A stretch of DNA of 53,058 bases, taken from an uncultured Rivibacter sp. (GTDB taxonomy: Bacteria; Pseudomonadota; Gammaproteobacteria; Burkholderiales; Burkholderiaceae). Positions 10,131 to 19,171 of this stretch are shown here, piece by piece. The DNA lies in NCBI GenBank assembly GCA_946480925.1, contig CAMLLU010000036.1:1-53058 (forward strand). Reading direction: 5' to 3'. Made by a program: the position numbers and the translations under genes. Below the pieces are notes generated by a model. The model was given only the letters and a program-made list of their open reading frames with translations. It was not told where the DNA came from and did no database searches. The stretch's first letter is position 1. Each line of letters starts with the position of its first letter.

Positions 10131-10819
10131 CCGGTCACGCGCCACCACTGCGGTGAAGGCCAGCTCGGCGTTTCACCGCTCCATCTGAGCTCTGCATCGC
10201 CAGGCGCCAGCAGCGCGAGCGTCAATTCGCCGCAACACCACACCCCTGCATTCGCCTCGGTTGACGGGGCACGCTGCGTCTGCACCTGCATCAGCCGCCC
10301 AGGGCTCACGCCCTCTGCATGCCGCTTGAGCCACGCTTCCTTGAGCGTCCAGATGGCGTAGAAGAGTTCCGTGCGGCGGGCGGGCCCGGCCGCTGCAACG
10401 GCTGCCTGCTCGCCTTCGGTGAACACCGCACGAACCAGCCCATCGACATTGCGCCGCGGCCGCGGCGTTTCGATGTCGAGCCCGATGGGCGTTGTGGCTA
10501 CCGCGCAAGCCAGCCAGTCACCGCTGTGGCTCATGGCCAGCTGCAGGGCGCCATGCGGCGGCACCAGCACTCGTGGTGGCCCGTCGATACCTGCCGAGAG
10601 CGGCCAGTCGCGCAACGCCTCGCCGCCGAGTTCATCGGCCAGCAACTGCCGCAGCGCCAGGCGCCCCGCCAAGAACTGAGCGCGCCGGCCCGGCGCCGAC
10701 ATGGCGTCGAGTCTGGCGCGCTCCGCATCGGACAGCCAGCCTTGCCCCGCAGCTTCGGCCTCGGCGGCCGTTCGGGCCACACGGGCCAAGCGCAGCGAGA
10801 TCAAGGCGGCTGGCGTCAC
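10103..10819 (-). CDS. 4'-phosphopantetheinyl transferase superfamily protein
   Basis: A 238-residue Sfp-type enzyme, which moves phosphopantetheine from coenzyme A to the serine of carrier proteins. Key motifs are PHGALQLAMSHSGDWL, IGLDIE (magnesium aspartate and glutamate) and FYAIWTLKEAWLK. It is the last gene of the aryl polyene operon and most likely activates the two ACPs encoded at its other end. Start is a GTG at 10819, just 1 nt past the stop of the preceding gene. The final nine residues, GWCPELEVR, and the stop codon are encoded by the arm of a palindromic element (9942-10130), so the original C-terminus was probably different. Confidence 0.92.
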   Translation of the reverse strand: MTPAALISLRLARVARTAAEAEAAGQGWLSDAERARLDAMSAPGRRAQFLAGRLALRQLLADELGGEALRDWPLSAGIDGPPRVLVPPHGALQLAMSHSGDWLACAVATTPIGLDIETPRPRRNVDGLVRAVFTEGEQAAVAAAGPARRTELFYAIWTLKEAWLKRHAEGVSPGRLMQVQTQRAPSTEANAGVWCCGELTLALLAPGDAELRWSGETPSWPSPQWWRVTGWCPELEVR

Positions 10820-10820
10820 A

Positions 10821-11258
10821 TCACTTGGCGACCTTGGCGTAGGTGCCCTTGAGCGTGACGCCCACGACCATCGCGCCGGCGTGGCACTCGTAGTCGGTGG
10901 GGCTGCTGAAGGCGCCCTTCTTGTAGTAGCTCACCATGTCGACCACGGCATTAGCGCCGAGCGACTTGGCCTTTTCCTGGAAGGCCAGCAGCGCCGACAG
11001 CGCGGCCCACTTGCAGGCGGTCACGTCGTCCTTGTTGAAGCCGTTGGTCTTCTTGTTCGACGTGTCTTCGCCCTTCTTCTCGAGCACCTTCGGAGTCTTG
11101 GCGCCGGCCAGGTAGAAGGTCACCGAGCCGTCGAGCTTGCCTTGTGCTTCGGGCATGGCCAGCACTTCTGCCAGCGGCAGATGCAGTTCCGTGTCGCGCG
11201 CCATCGCGGGAGCGGCCAGCACGCCGGCGAGCAGGGCCAGCACCAGGGTCTTCTTCAT
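10821..11258 (-). CDS. Small exported APE-associated protein (often named excinuclease ATPase subunit)
   Basis: A 145-residue protein with a clear signal peptide (MKKTLVLALLAGVLAAPAMA). The mature part contains LDGSVTFYLAGAKTP, two cysteines (DDVTACKWA and DYECHAG) that could form a disulfide, and GANAVVDMVSYYKKGAFSSPTDYECHAGAMVVGVTLKG. The last segment resembles the heavy-metal-binding/YbjQ-like small fold (GANAVV..., V.GTAV). Relatives are often labelled excinuclease ATPase subunit, which the sequence does not support: there is no Walker motif. It lies between the terminal ketosynthase and the phosphopantetheinyl transferase in the operon; role unknown. Confidence 0.75.
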   Translation of the reverse strand: MKKTLVLALLAGVLAAPAMARDTELHLPLAEVLAMPEAQGKLDGSVTFYLAGAKTPKVLEKKGEDTSNKKTNGFNKDDVTACKWAALSALLAFQEKAKSLGANAVVDMVSYYKKGAFSSPTDYECHAGAMVVGVTLKGTYAKVAK

Positions 11259-11288
11259 GTGTCGTTCTCCTTCTCTCTGGTTGAAAAA

Positions 11289-12533
11289 TCAGTCGCTGCT
11301 GCCCCACCGGCGGAAGATCAACGACGTGTTGATGCCGCCGAAGGCGAAGTTGTTGCTCATCACGATGTCGGTCTGCAGCTCGCGCCCCGTACCGGTGATG
11401 TAGTCGAGCGGTGCGCAGCGCGGGTCGGGCGTTTGCAGGTTGACGTTGGGTGCGAACCAGCCCTCGCGCATCATTTCGATGGTGAGCCAGGCTTCGAGCG
11501 CGCCGCAAGCCCCTAACGTGTGGCCCATGTAGCTCTTGAGCGACGAGATCGGCACACGACTGCCCAGCACCTGCAGCGTCGCGGCGGACTCGGCGATGTC
11601 GCCCTGTTCGGTGGCCGTGCCATGGGCGTTGACGTAGCCGATGGCCTCGGGCGGCAGGTTCGCATCGGCCAGCGCCAGGCGCATGGCCTGGGCCATGGTT
11701 TCCGATTGCGGGTGCGTCACGTGCGCACCGTCGCTGTTGGTGCCCCAGCCCAGCAGCTCGGCATGGATGCGTGCACCGCGAGCCTTGGCATGCTCGAGTT
11801 CTTCGAGCACCAGCGTGCACGCGCCTTCGCCCAGCACCAGGCCGTCGCGGTCGGCATCGAAAGGCCGCGGCGTCAGTTCCGGCTGATCGTTCTTCACGCT
11901 GGTGGCGAACAAGGTGTCGAATACCGCCGCCTCGATGGCGTCGAGCTCCTCGGCGCCACCGGCCAGCATGGCGACCTGCTTGCCGCCCTGAATGGCCTCG
12001 AACGCGTAGCCGATGCCCTGGCTGCCGGAGGTGCAGGCGCTCGACGCAGTGACGATGCGCCCCGTGATGCCGAAGAACACGCCGATGTTCACCGCCGCCG
12101 TGTGCGACATCATCTTGATGTAGGTGTTGGCGGTGATGCCCTCGGTGGTCTTCTCGGTGATCATGCGGCCGAAATCGCCGATGGCCGCGGGGGTGCCCGC
12201 CGACGAACCGTAGGAGATGCCCATGCGCCCGCTCTTGACGAGCGGGTCGCCCAGAAGCCCCGCGTCGATGAGCGCGAGCTCGCTGGCGCGCGTGCCCATC
12301 AGCGCCACGCGGCCCATGCTGCGCGTGGTCTTGCGGTTGTAGTGCGCGGGCAGCTCGAACGGCCGGGCCTGCGCGCCCAGCCGCGTGTTGAGGCCGTCGT
12401 AGGCATCCCACTCGGCGATGCGCTGCACGACGTTGCGGCCGCTCTTCAACTGCTCGCGCGCCGTCGGCCAGTCGTGCCCCAGCGGGCTGATCGCGCCGAA
12501 GCCCGTGACCACCACTCGTTTCAACGACCTCAT
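11289..12533 (-). CDS. apeR: Beta-ketoacyl-ACP synthase (ApeR-type)
   Basis: A 414-residue FabF-like ketosynthase. The active-site cysteine is Cys167 in SSACTSGS; the two histidines are in NAHGTAT and MGHTLGACG, so the condensing triad is complete. In the E. coli APE pathway the equivalent enzyme works beside the ApeO/ApeC pair. It follows the ketoreductase gene with a 4-nt overlap. Full family length, no oddities. Confidence 0.92.
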   Translation of the reverse strand: MRSLKRVVVTGFGAISPLGHDWPTAREQLKSGRNVVQRIAEWDAYDGLNTRLGAQARPFELPAHYNRKTTRSMGRVALMGTRASELALIDAGLLGDPLVKSGRMGISYGSSAGTPAAIGDFGRMITEKTTEGITANTYIKMMSHTAAVNIGVFFGITGRIVTASSACTSGSQGIGYAFEAIQGGKQVAMLAGGAEELDAIEAAVFDTLFATSVKNDQPELTPRPFDADRDGLVLGEGACTLVLEELEHAKARGARIHAELLGWGTNSDGAHVTHPQSETMAQAMRLALADANLPPEAIGYVNAHGTATEQGDIAESAATLQVLGSRVPISSLKSYMGHTLGACGALEAWLTIEMMREGWFAPNVNLQTPDPRCAPLDYITGTGRELQTDIVMSNNFAFGGINTSLIFRRWGSSD

Positions 12534-13276
12534 CCGATCATTCCTCCGTTCACGGAGATGACCTGGCGCGTGATGTAGCCCGCGTCCGGCCCCATCAGGA
12601 ACGCCACCAGCGCCGCCACTTCCTCAGGTTTGCCCATGCGGCGCAACGGAATGATCTTCATGGCCTCCTCCAGCACTTCGGGAGCGACCATCTCGGTGTC
12701 GATGAGGCCCGGTGCGACGCAATTGACGGTGATCTCGCGCTTGGCCAGCTCGATGGCCAGCGCCTTGGTCGCGCCAATGATGCCAGCCTTGGCAGCGCTG
12801 TAGTTCGTCTGGCCGCGGTTGCCCATGAGCCCCGACACCGACGCCAGCGTGACGATGCGCCCCGGCTTGCGACGCCGCACCATCGGCATCACCAGCGGGT
12901 TCAGCACGTTGTAGAAGGCGTCGAGGTTGGTGTGGATGACGCTGTCCCATTCTTCGCCGGTCATCGCCGGGAAGGCGTTGTCGCGCGCGATGCCGGCGTT
13001 GCACACCACGCCGTAGTAGGCACCGTGCGCTTCCACGTCGGCCAGCAGGGTGTCGCTGGCCGCGGCGCGATCGGCCACGTCGAACATCAGCACGCGGGCT
13101 GTGCGGCCGAGCGCGCGGATCTCGGAAACCACCGCTTCGGCCTCGGCCGTGCCACGCCGGCCGTGCACGACGATGTCGTGGCCGTCATGCGCCAGGCGCA
13201 GCGCGATGGCGCGGCCGATGCCGCGGGTGGAGCCGGTGACCAGGACCGTGTGTGATGGTGGTTGGAGCGTCGTCAT
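12530..13276 (-). CDS. apeQ: 3-ketoacyl-ACP reductase (ApeQ, FabG-like)
   Basis: A 248-residue classical short-chain dehydrogenase that reduces the beta-keto group in each polyene elongation cycle with NADPH. Motifs: VTGSTRGIGRAIA (cofactor loop), CNAGIARDN, catalytic Ser in LASVSGLMG, Tyr and Lys in YSAAKAG, and the C-terminal GYITRQVISVNGGMIG. It overlaps the downstream ketosynthase by 4 nt and sits 19 nt after the dehydratase gene, in the same order as E. coli apeP-apeQ-apeR. Confidence 0.93.
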   Translation of the reverse strand: MTTLQPPSHTVLVTGSTRGIGRAIALRLAHDGHDIVVHGRRGTAEAEAVVSEIRALGRTARVLMFDVADRAAASDTLLADVEAHGAYYGVVCNAGIARDNAFPAMTGEEWDSVIHTNLDAFYNVLNPLVMPMVRRRKPGRIVTLASVSGLMGNRGQTNYSAAKAGIIGATKALAIELAKREITVNCVAPGLIDTEMVAPEVLEEAMKIIPLRRMGKPEEVAALVAFLMGPDAGYITRQVISVNGGMIG

Positions 13277-13295
13277 GTCGGTACTGCCGGAACGT

Positions 13296-13784
13296 TCATG
13301 GGGTGATGGTCATGCTGGGATTGCCACTGCCAGCCGGAGGCTCGAACACCGACACCATCGCCTCGGCGAATTGCTCCCCCGTGACCGCGTCGCTGATGCG
13401 GCAGGCGAACTGGCCCAGCCCGTTGTCGCCTATCAGCTCGCAGCGGGCGGTGATACGCAGCTTCTGCCCGAAGACGAACGCGGGTTGCGTGATGCTGTAG
13501 CGCCGGCTGCCCAGCAGGAAGCCGATGCCGGGTTCGTGGCCGGCGCGGCGTGCCCGGGCACCGGCCCAGGCCGCAATGGCCTGGGCCATGTATTCGATGC
13601 CCACCCAGGCTGGCACGCCGTCGTCGCGTGCAAACAGGGAGGCCGGCGTGATGTCCACCTCGGCCTGTGCCTCTTCGGCATTCACCGCGATGAGCCGGCT
13701 GAGCAGGCTCATCGTGCGGCGGTGGGGCACGAAATGCTCGACACCTTGCGGCGCCGGCAGCGTGGAGGGTTCGACGTTCGTCAT
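13296..13784 (-). CDS. apeP: Hotdog-fold 3-hydroxyacyl-ACP dehydratase (ApeP)
   Basis: A 162-residue hotdog protein: HFVPHRRTMSLLSRL is the strand carrying the likely catalytic histidine, and VPAWVGIEYMAQAIAAWAG is the central helix. In E. coli APE synthesis ApeP pairs with ApeI to dehydrate polyene intermediates; here the ApeI-like domain is fused to the ligase at 23721-25412. The start ATG at 13784 was chosen because an earlier in-frame start (13826) would run into the upstream ketosynthase gene. Confidence 0.87.
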   Translation of the reverse strand: MTNVEPSTLPAPQGVEHFVPHRRTMSLLSRLIAVNAEEAQAEVDITPASLFARDDGVPAWVGIEYMAQAIAAWAGARARRAGHEPGIGFLLGSRRYSITQPAFVFGQKLRITARCELIGDNGLGQFACRISDAVTGEQFAEAMVSVFEPPAGSGNPSMTITP

Positions 13785-13797
13785 GGCAGCGGCCCCT

Positions 13798-14988
13798 TCA
13801 CCCGCGCGCGAACAGCAGCGCGGCATTGCTGCCGCCGAAGGCGAACGAGTTGCTCAACACGTATTCGGGCGCACGGCCGAGCGATTCGCCCGGCGGCACC
13901 ACGCGCAGCGCCGGCATGCTTGCATCGCGCACGCCGTCCCACCAATGCGGCGGCAACTGGCCCTGGGGGTTGTCCACCAGCGTCATCCACGCGATGGCCG
14001 CCTCCACCGCACCGGCCGCTGCCAGCGCATGGCCGGTGAGCGGCTTGGTCGAGCTCACCGGCACGTCGAGCCCGAACACGTCGGCGATCGCCAGGCTTTC
14101 CATCGCGTCGTTGTGCGGCGTGGCGGTGCCGTGCAGGTTCACGTAGTCCACCACGGCGGGCGCAACACCGGCGCGCTGCAGGGCCTGCCGCATCGCGTCG
14201 ATGGCGCCTCGGCCGCTGGGCTCGGGGGCAGACATGTGGTGGGCGTCGGAGGTTTCGCCCCAGCCGGCCAGCCGCAGCGGGCCGGGCTCGCGCGTCATCA
14301 GGAACAGTGCCGCGCCTTCACCGATGTTGATGCCTTCGCGGTTCGCCGACAGCGGGTTGCAGCGCGACGCCGTCACCGCTTCGAGTGCCGAGAAGCCGGC
14401 GATGGTGAAGGCGCACAACGCGTCCACGCCGCCAGCCACCACGGCGTCGACGATGCCGGCGCGCAGCAGCCGCGCACCCGAGGCCATGGCCTTGGCGCCC
14501 GCAGAGCAGGCAGTGGAGATGGCATGGGCCGGGCCGCACACGCCCAGCTCGCGTGCCACGAAGGCGGCGCAGTTGCCCATCTCCTGCTGCGCGTAGTGAT
14601 ATTCGGGCGGGAAGTCGCCTTGCACCAGCAGGCGGCGTGCGGCCCGCTCGCCTTCTTCCACACCACCGGTGCTCGTGCCCAGCACCACGGCCACGCGCTG
14701 TGGACCGAAGCGGGCGATCGCCGCGTCCACTTGCGGCCGCATTTCGGCCAGCGCCGCGGCCAGCAGCGCGTTGTTGCGGCTGCGTTGCTGCAGCGGCGCA
14801 TGCGCCAGCGAAGGCAGTTCGCCTTCGGGCAGGCACCCCAGGTGCAGCACGCGCCCGGGCGTGTAGCGATCGGTCGGCGCCACGCCGAGCGGTTGCTGCG
14901 AGGCGAACAGCTGCTCGCGCATGGCCGCCGCGCCGTGGCCCAGCGAGCACAGCACACCCATCGCATTGAGGTAGATCGCGGCCGTCAT
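13798..14988 (-). CDS. apeO: Beta-ketoacyl-ACP synthase (ApeO-type)
   Basis: A 396-residue ketosynthase with a complete triad: Cys161 in STACSAGA, His in NLHGTAT and His in LTGHALAAAG. In E. coli the ApeO enzyme forms a heterodimer with the chain-length-factor-like ApeC, whose homologue begins this operon (27326-28087). The ATG at 14988 overlaps the stop of the DUF3261 gene by 4 nt, which fixes the start; the longer reading frame is ignored. Confidence 0.9.
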   Translation of the reverse strand: MTAAIYLNAMGVLCSLGHGAAAMREQLFASQQPLGVAPTDRYTPGRVLHLGCLPEGELPSLAHAPLQQRSRNNALLAAALAEMRPQVDAAIARFGPQRVAVVLGTSTGGVEEGERAARRLLVQGDFPPEYHYAQQEMGNCAAFVARELGVCGPAHAISTACSAGAKAMASGARLLRAGIVDAVVAGGVDALCAFTIAGFSALEAVTASRCNPLSANREGINIGEGAALFLMTREPGPLRLAGWGETSDAHHMSAPEPSGRGAIDAMRQALQRAGVAPAVVDYVNLHGTATPHNDAMESLAIADVFGLDVPVSSTKPLTGHALAAAGAVEAAIAWMTLVDNPQGQLPPHWWDGVRDASMPALRVVPPGESLGRAPEYVLSNSFAFGGSNAALLFARG

Positions 14989-15554
14989 GTAGCGCCTCCG
15001 AGGGGACGCGAGTCGATGCTGAGCCGGTAGCCGTCGCGCAGGTTCACGAGTTCGGCGTGGGTCGCGCTCGTGTAGTTCACGGTGGCCACCACGGTGTCTT
15101 GCCGGCGCAGCACGCGCTCCTTGTCGCTTGCATCGAGCGTCCAGCCGCCGGGCAATGCCGCACTGATGGCTGGCGCAGGCCACAGTACCAGCTGCAGGTC
15201 AGAGAGGATGCGCTCGCCCTTCACCGCCGCGGGCCACCACGATGCACGGCTTTCGGTGAGCTTTTGGCCGTCCCACTCGAGCCGCGCCACGGTCTGGCCG
15301 AGGTTCATGAGCGCCAGGCGCACGCTGTCGGCATCGGCTTCCAGGATCACGTCGAGCCGGTGCGTCTGCCCGCGCGCAGCCACGGTGAGCTGCTGCCGCA
15401 GCGCCAGCGTGCGGCCCAGCGATGCCGGCGCCAGCCGCAGCAGCGGCGAGTCCGGCTCGTTGGCGGTGGGCGTGGGGGCCGACGCACAACCGGTGATGAA
15501 AGGCGTGGCCGCCGCCAGCAGCAGCGCCAGCGCGCAGCGGCGCAGGAGCTTCAC
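14985..15554 (-). CDS. apeN: DUF3261 lipoprotein (ApeN-like)
   Basis: A 189-residue lipoprotein. The signal sequence ends in the lipobox ITGC (Cys23), so it should be anchored in the outer membrane after processing. The rest (LRQQLTVAARGQTHRLDVILEADADSVRLALMNLGQTVARLEWDG) has the alternating strands of a LolB-like fold, which fits a role with the LolA-like protein in moving the lipid-linked pigment across the periplasm. The start is a GTG at 15554, seven nt after GGAGG-type sequence and overlapping the previous gene by 4 nt. Confidence 0.82.
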   Translation of the reverse strand: MKLLRRCALALLLAAATPFITGCASAPTPTANEPDSPLLRLAPASLGRTLALRQQLTVAARGQTHRLDVILEADADSVRLALMNLGQTVARLEWDGQKLTESRASWWPAAVKGERILSDLQLVLWPAPAISAALPGGWTLDASDKERVLRRQDTVVATVNYTSATHAELVNLRDGYRLSIDSRPLGGAT

Positions 15555-16780
15555 GAACACAGCTCCTCCAGCACCGTCAGCCGGCGCTTGGCTTCCGCGA
15601 CGTAGGGGTTGTTGCCGTCCCAGGCGTAGCCCGCCAGGATGGAAGAGATCATGCGGCGGATCTCGGGCGTGTGGCGCTCGTGGAAGATGATCTTCTGGAA
15701 GCCGCCCGCATACCAGGCCTCGACGAAGGCGCGGAAGGTGTCCACGCCGGCCTTCAGCGGCACGGCGTAGTCCTGCTGCCAGTCCACCGTTTCGCCGGCG
15801 AATTGGCGCTCGATGCAGGCAGTGGCGAGGCTGGCTGACTTGAAGGCGATGGTCACGCCGCTGGAGAACACCGGGTCGAGGAACTCGCCTGCGTTGCCCA
15901 GCAGCGCATAGCCCTGGCCCCACAGCGATCTCACGTTGGCCGCATAGCCCACGATCTGGCGGGCCGGCGTGTCCCACACTGCGTCTTTCAGCAGCGTCGA
16001 AAGGCCCGGGTCTTCACCCACCAGCGTGCGCAGCCGGTCGGTTTCGCTGCCCTGGTACTGCGACAGGAACTCGGTGTGCGCCACCACGCCGAGCGAGCAG
16101 CGGCCGTTGGAGAATGGAATGGTCCAGTACCACACGTGCGGGAACCTGGGGTGCACCGTCACGCGGATCTTGTTGCGGTCGAAGGTGCCGGGCGGCACGT
16201 TGTCCTGCACGTGCGTGAAGATGGCGCCGCGCGCGGGGAAGTCCGACGGCGTTTCCAGCTTGAGCAGGCGCGGCAGGATGCGACCGAAGCCGCTCGCGTC
16301 GAGCAGGAAGCGGGCTTGCACCGCGTAGGTCTCGCCCTCGGGCGACTTCACCATGACGCGCGGGCACTCGCCGTCGCTCACGTCGACTTCGACCACCTCG
16401 TGGCGATAGCGCACCTGCGCACCGGCACGTTCGGCGGCGTCGGCCAGCACCTTGTCGAAGCTGGCACGCTGCACCTGGAAGGTGGTGCCCCAGCCGGGCG
16501 AGAACTTCTCGCGGAAGTCGAAATCGGTGTAACGGTCGCCCCATGCGAAGGCGGCTCCGTTCTTGTACTGGAAGCCGGCTTCGATGACGTCGCGCAGCAT
16601 GCCGGCGGCCTCGACGTATTCCATGCTCTGCGGCAGCAGGCTCTCGCCGATGGAAAAGCGAGGAAACTGCTCGCGCTCGAGGATGAGCACCTCGCGGCCC
16701 TGCTTGCGCAACAGCCCCGCAGCCACGGAGCCTGCCGGGCCCGCGCCGACGATGAGGATTTCGGTGTTTTCAGTGCGCAT
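15551..16780 (-). CDS. FAD-dependent oxidoreductase of the tryptophan halogenase-like group
   Basis: A 409-residue flavoprotein with ILIVGAGPAGSVAAGLL at the N-terminus, FSIGESLLPQSMEYV, and YALLGNAGEFLDPVFSSGVTIAFKSA for the FAD diphosphate. The segment WYWTIPFSNGRCSLGV recalls the WxWxIP motif of flavin-dependent halogenases and relatives, but the halogenase lysine cannot be confirmed by eye. Related genes occur in many aryl polyene and flexirubin clusters, where they may modify the aryl head group or the chain; it has no counterpart in the E. coli ape set. It lies between the MMPL exporter and the lipoprotein gene. Confidence 0.85.
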   Translation of the reverse strand: MRTENTEILIVGAGPAGSVAAGLLRKQGREVLILEREQFPRFSIGESLLPQSMEYVEAAGMLRDVIEAGFQYKNGAAFAWGDRYTDFDFREKFSPGWGTTFQVQRASFDKVLADAAERAGAQVRYRHEVVEVDVSDGECPRVMVKSPEGETYAVQARFLLDASGFGRILPRLLKLETPSDFPARGAIFTHVQDNVPPGTFDRNKIRVTVHPRFPHVWYWTIPFSNGRCSLGVVAHTEFLSQYQGSETDRLRTLVGEDPGLSTLLKDAVWDTPARQIVGYAANVRSLWGQGYALLGNAGEFLDPVFSSGVTIAFKSASLATACIERQFAGETVDWQQDYAVPLKAGVDTFRAFVEAWYAGGFQKIIFHERHTPEIRRMISSILAGYAWDGNNPYVAEAKRRLTVLEELCS

Positions 16781-16795
16781 GATGGAAAGCCAGGG

Positions 16796-19162
16796 TTACT
16801 GATGACGAGATGCAGGGGTGGCGGATCGCGGCACGAGGCATGGCGCGAGCAATGAAACGAAGGCCAGGCCGAACAGCAGCGTGAGCCCGAAGGCGCGCAA
16901 TGCCGGTGTGCTGGACAGGCCCAGCAGCCCGAAGGCCAGCCAGGTGCTGCCGGCACCCAGTGCCACGGCGAGCCAGGCCGAGCCGTCGCCGGCGTGTTCG
17001 AGCAGGAAGATGCCGTAGTCGGAGCCCACGCCCAGCAGCAGAAGCAGCGCCAGCACGGTGAACAGCTGCAAGGGCTGGCCGATGGCGCCCAGCACGGCCA
17101 GGGCTCCAACGGATGCCAGCGCGGTGGGCAACCAGGCGCGCCAGGCCGCACGGCCGAAGCGCCACCACAACACGGCCAGCACCACCGCATGGCCCAGCAG
17201 CAGCAGCCAGCTCATCGACACGCGGTAGCGGCCCAGCAGCGAGGAGATCTCGGCCGGCTTGTCGACCCAGCGCACGCCTTCGAGGCCTTGCGCGGCATGG
17301 GCCAGTTGCGGCAGCAGCGTTGCATCGTGCAGGCCGCGCAGCATCACGACACTGGTTTGCGCGCCCTCGACGTCGCCGAGCCACAGGGCACGCGCCGCGG
17401 TGGAGACCGGGTGCTCGAGCCAGCGCGGCACGGTGAGCGGTTCGGTGGCGAAGGCCGGGCGCGCCAGCGATTCGTGCAGCGCGGCGTTCACGCCAGCCAG
17501 CACCTCGGTTTCGACACGTGCGGTGAGCGCGGCATCGGCACGCTGGCGCTGCAGCGACGGCACCCAGTCCGACACGGCGCTGTAGCCGGCCAGCCGGCCT
17601 TCGCGCACCAACACATCGAGCCGGCTCTTGAGCGCCTCTTCACGCTGCAGCACCTCTTCGGCGCCGGCACCGCGCACCAGATAGAACTGGGCCGGGCTCG
17701 CCACACCGAGCAGGCTGCTCAGCTGGCGCTGCGAGGCCAGCAGCCCGGGCGGCGAGTTCTGCAGTTGCCGCACGTCGTCGTTGCTGCGCAGTTGCAGCAG
17801 GCCGAGGCCGCACAGCACCGCCACCGCGGCGTACGCAGCGCAGGCCTTGGGCGACATGGCCAGGCGCGGCCAACGCGCCAGGCTGGAGGCGATGGCCACC
17901 GCGAAACGGCTGCTGCCGACCGCACCCCGGTCGAGCCACGGGAACCAGCACACCACGGTCAGCATGGCGGCCAGCAGACCCACCGACGAGAACACCGCCA
18001 TCTGGCGCAGGCCAGGGAACGGCGCGATGCCCAGGGCCATGTAGGCCAGCACGCTGGTGGCCAGCGCCAGCAGCAGGCCCGGCAGCAGCTGTCGCATCAG
18101 GCTGCGAGGCTGCGCCCATGGCTGGCCCTGGCGGCTGGCGAAGTAGTGGATGCCGTAGTCTTCAGCCACCCCTACCAGGCTGGCACCGAACACCAGCGTG
18201 ATGAGGTGCACCTGGCCGAACAGCCATGCTGTGACCGACAGCGCCGCGGCACAGCCCACCAGCAGCGACAAGGCGACCAGCACGATGGGCATCGGCGAGC
18301 GGAACGCCAGCCATACGAGCAGCAGCACCGCCGCCAGCGAGCCCCAGCCGATGGTATTGATCTCGCGGCTGGCCTGCACCGCGGCCGCCTCGGCATGCAG
18401 CGGCACGCCGGCCTTCAGCAGCTGCACGGCCGGCACGGCGTTCCGGGCGGCGCTTTCGGCCGCCTGCAGTGCGCTGCCGTAGACGGCATTGCCGTCGAGG
18501 CTGAAAGCGGAGCCGGCGATCTCGTAGCGCAGCACCACCCATTCCTTGCCATCGCCTGCAAGCCACAGCTGGCCGTCGCGCGGGCGGGCACGGGTGTCGC
18601 CGGCGCGGGCGCTCCACCATGCCGTCGAAAGACCCAGCGGATCGGCCACCCAGGCCGACAGGCGGGCTTGGGCGGCCGGCTGGTACAGCGCGGCAAGGGC
18701 GGCCTGCGTGAGTTGTGCGACCTGCGTGTTCTGCAGTTGCTCGCGCTGGGCCGGCGTGAGCAGGCGGTCGCGCCAGGGCTGGTAGAAGGCCAGGGCCTCG
18801 GCGGCGCCGGCCGAGTCGCCCCAGTGGCTTTCGGACAGCGGCGCCTTCGCGGCTGCGAGGCTGGCACGCCAGGCTTCGGCGGCACGCTGCGCGTCGGCCC
18901 ACTGCGGCGCGCCGAGCATGACGACGATCTGGCGCGACGCACGATCGGCCAGCACGCGCGTGGCCACGCCGACCTCGGGCGCTTGTTCATCAGCCGGCAG
19001 CAGCGCGAGCACGTCGGCATCGAGCCGATCCTGCTGCCAGAAGCACCACTGGTGCGCACCCACCACCAGCACGAACAGCAGCCACAGCAACGCAGCGGCG
19101 GCCCACAGCCGGCCGCCGGTTTCGCGGGCAGCCTGTGCGTGCGGTGGTACTGCGAAGCTCAC
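16796..19162 (-). CDS. apeM: MMPL/RND family exporter (ApeM)
   Basis: A 788-residue membrane protein with an initial helix (residues about 20-40), a large periplasmic domain, then two repeats of membrane segments, including GWGSLAAVLLLVWLAFRSPMPIVLVALSLLVGCAAAL and, near the C-terminus, LQLFTVLALLLLLGVGSDYGIFLLEH. The GVAEDYGIHYF and GVGSDYGIFLL segments are the repeated motif of RND/MMPL proteins that couple proton flow to lipid export. In APE clusters this is taken to be the exporter of the acylated polyene. The GTG start at 19162 lies 9 nt after the LolA-like stop. It is longer than many MmpL-like hits because it is the full duplicated form. Confidence 0.88.
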   Translation of the reverse strand: MSFAVPPHAQAARETGGRLWAAAALLWLLFVLVVGAHQWCFWQQDRLDADVLALLPADEQAPEVGVATRVLADRASRQIVVMLGAPQWADAQRAAEAWRASLAAAKAPLSESHWGDSAGAAEALAFYQPWRDRLLTPAQREQLQNTQVAQLTQAALAALYQPAAQARLSAWVADPLGLSTAWWSARAGDTRARPRDGQLWLAGDGKEWVVLRYEIAGSAFSLDGNAVYGSALQAAESAARNAVPAVQLLKAGVPLHAEAAAVQASREINTIGWGSLAAVLLLVWLAFRSPMPIVLVALSLLVGCAAALSVTAWLFGQVHLITLVFGASLVGVAEDYGIHYFASRQGQPWAQPRSLMRQLLPGLLLALATSVLAYMALGIAPFPGLRQMAVFSSVGLLAAMLTVVCWFPWLDRGAVGSSRFAVAIASSLARWPRLAMSPKACAAYAAVAVLCGLGLLQLRSNDDVRQLQNSPPGLLASQRQLSSLLGVASPAQFYLVRGAGAEEVLQREEALKSRLDVLVREGRLAGYSAVSDWVPSLQRQRADAALTARVETEVLAGVNAALHESLARPAFATEPLTVPRWLEHPVSTAARALWLGDVEGAQTSVVMLRGLHDATLLPQLAHAAQGLEGVRWVDKPAEISSLLGRYRVSMSWLLLLGHAVVLAVLWWRFGRAAWRAWLPTALASVGALAVLGAIGQPLQLFTVLALLLLLGVGSDYGIFLLEHAGDGSAWLAVALGAGSTWLAFGLLGLSSTPALRAFGLTLLFGLAFVSLLAPCLVPRSATPASRHQ

Positions 19163-19171
19163 GGTCAGGGC

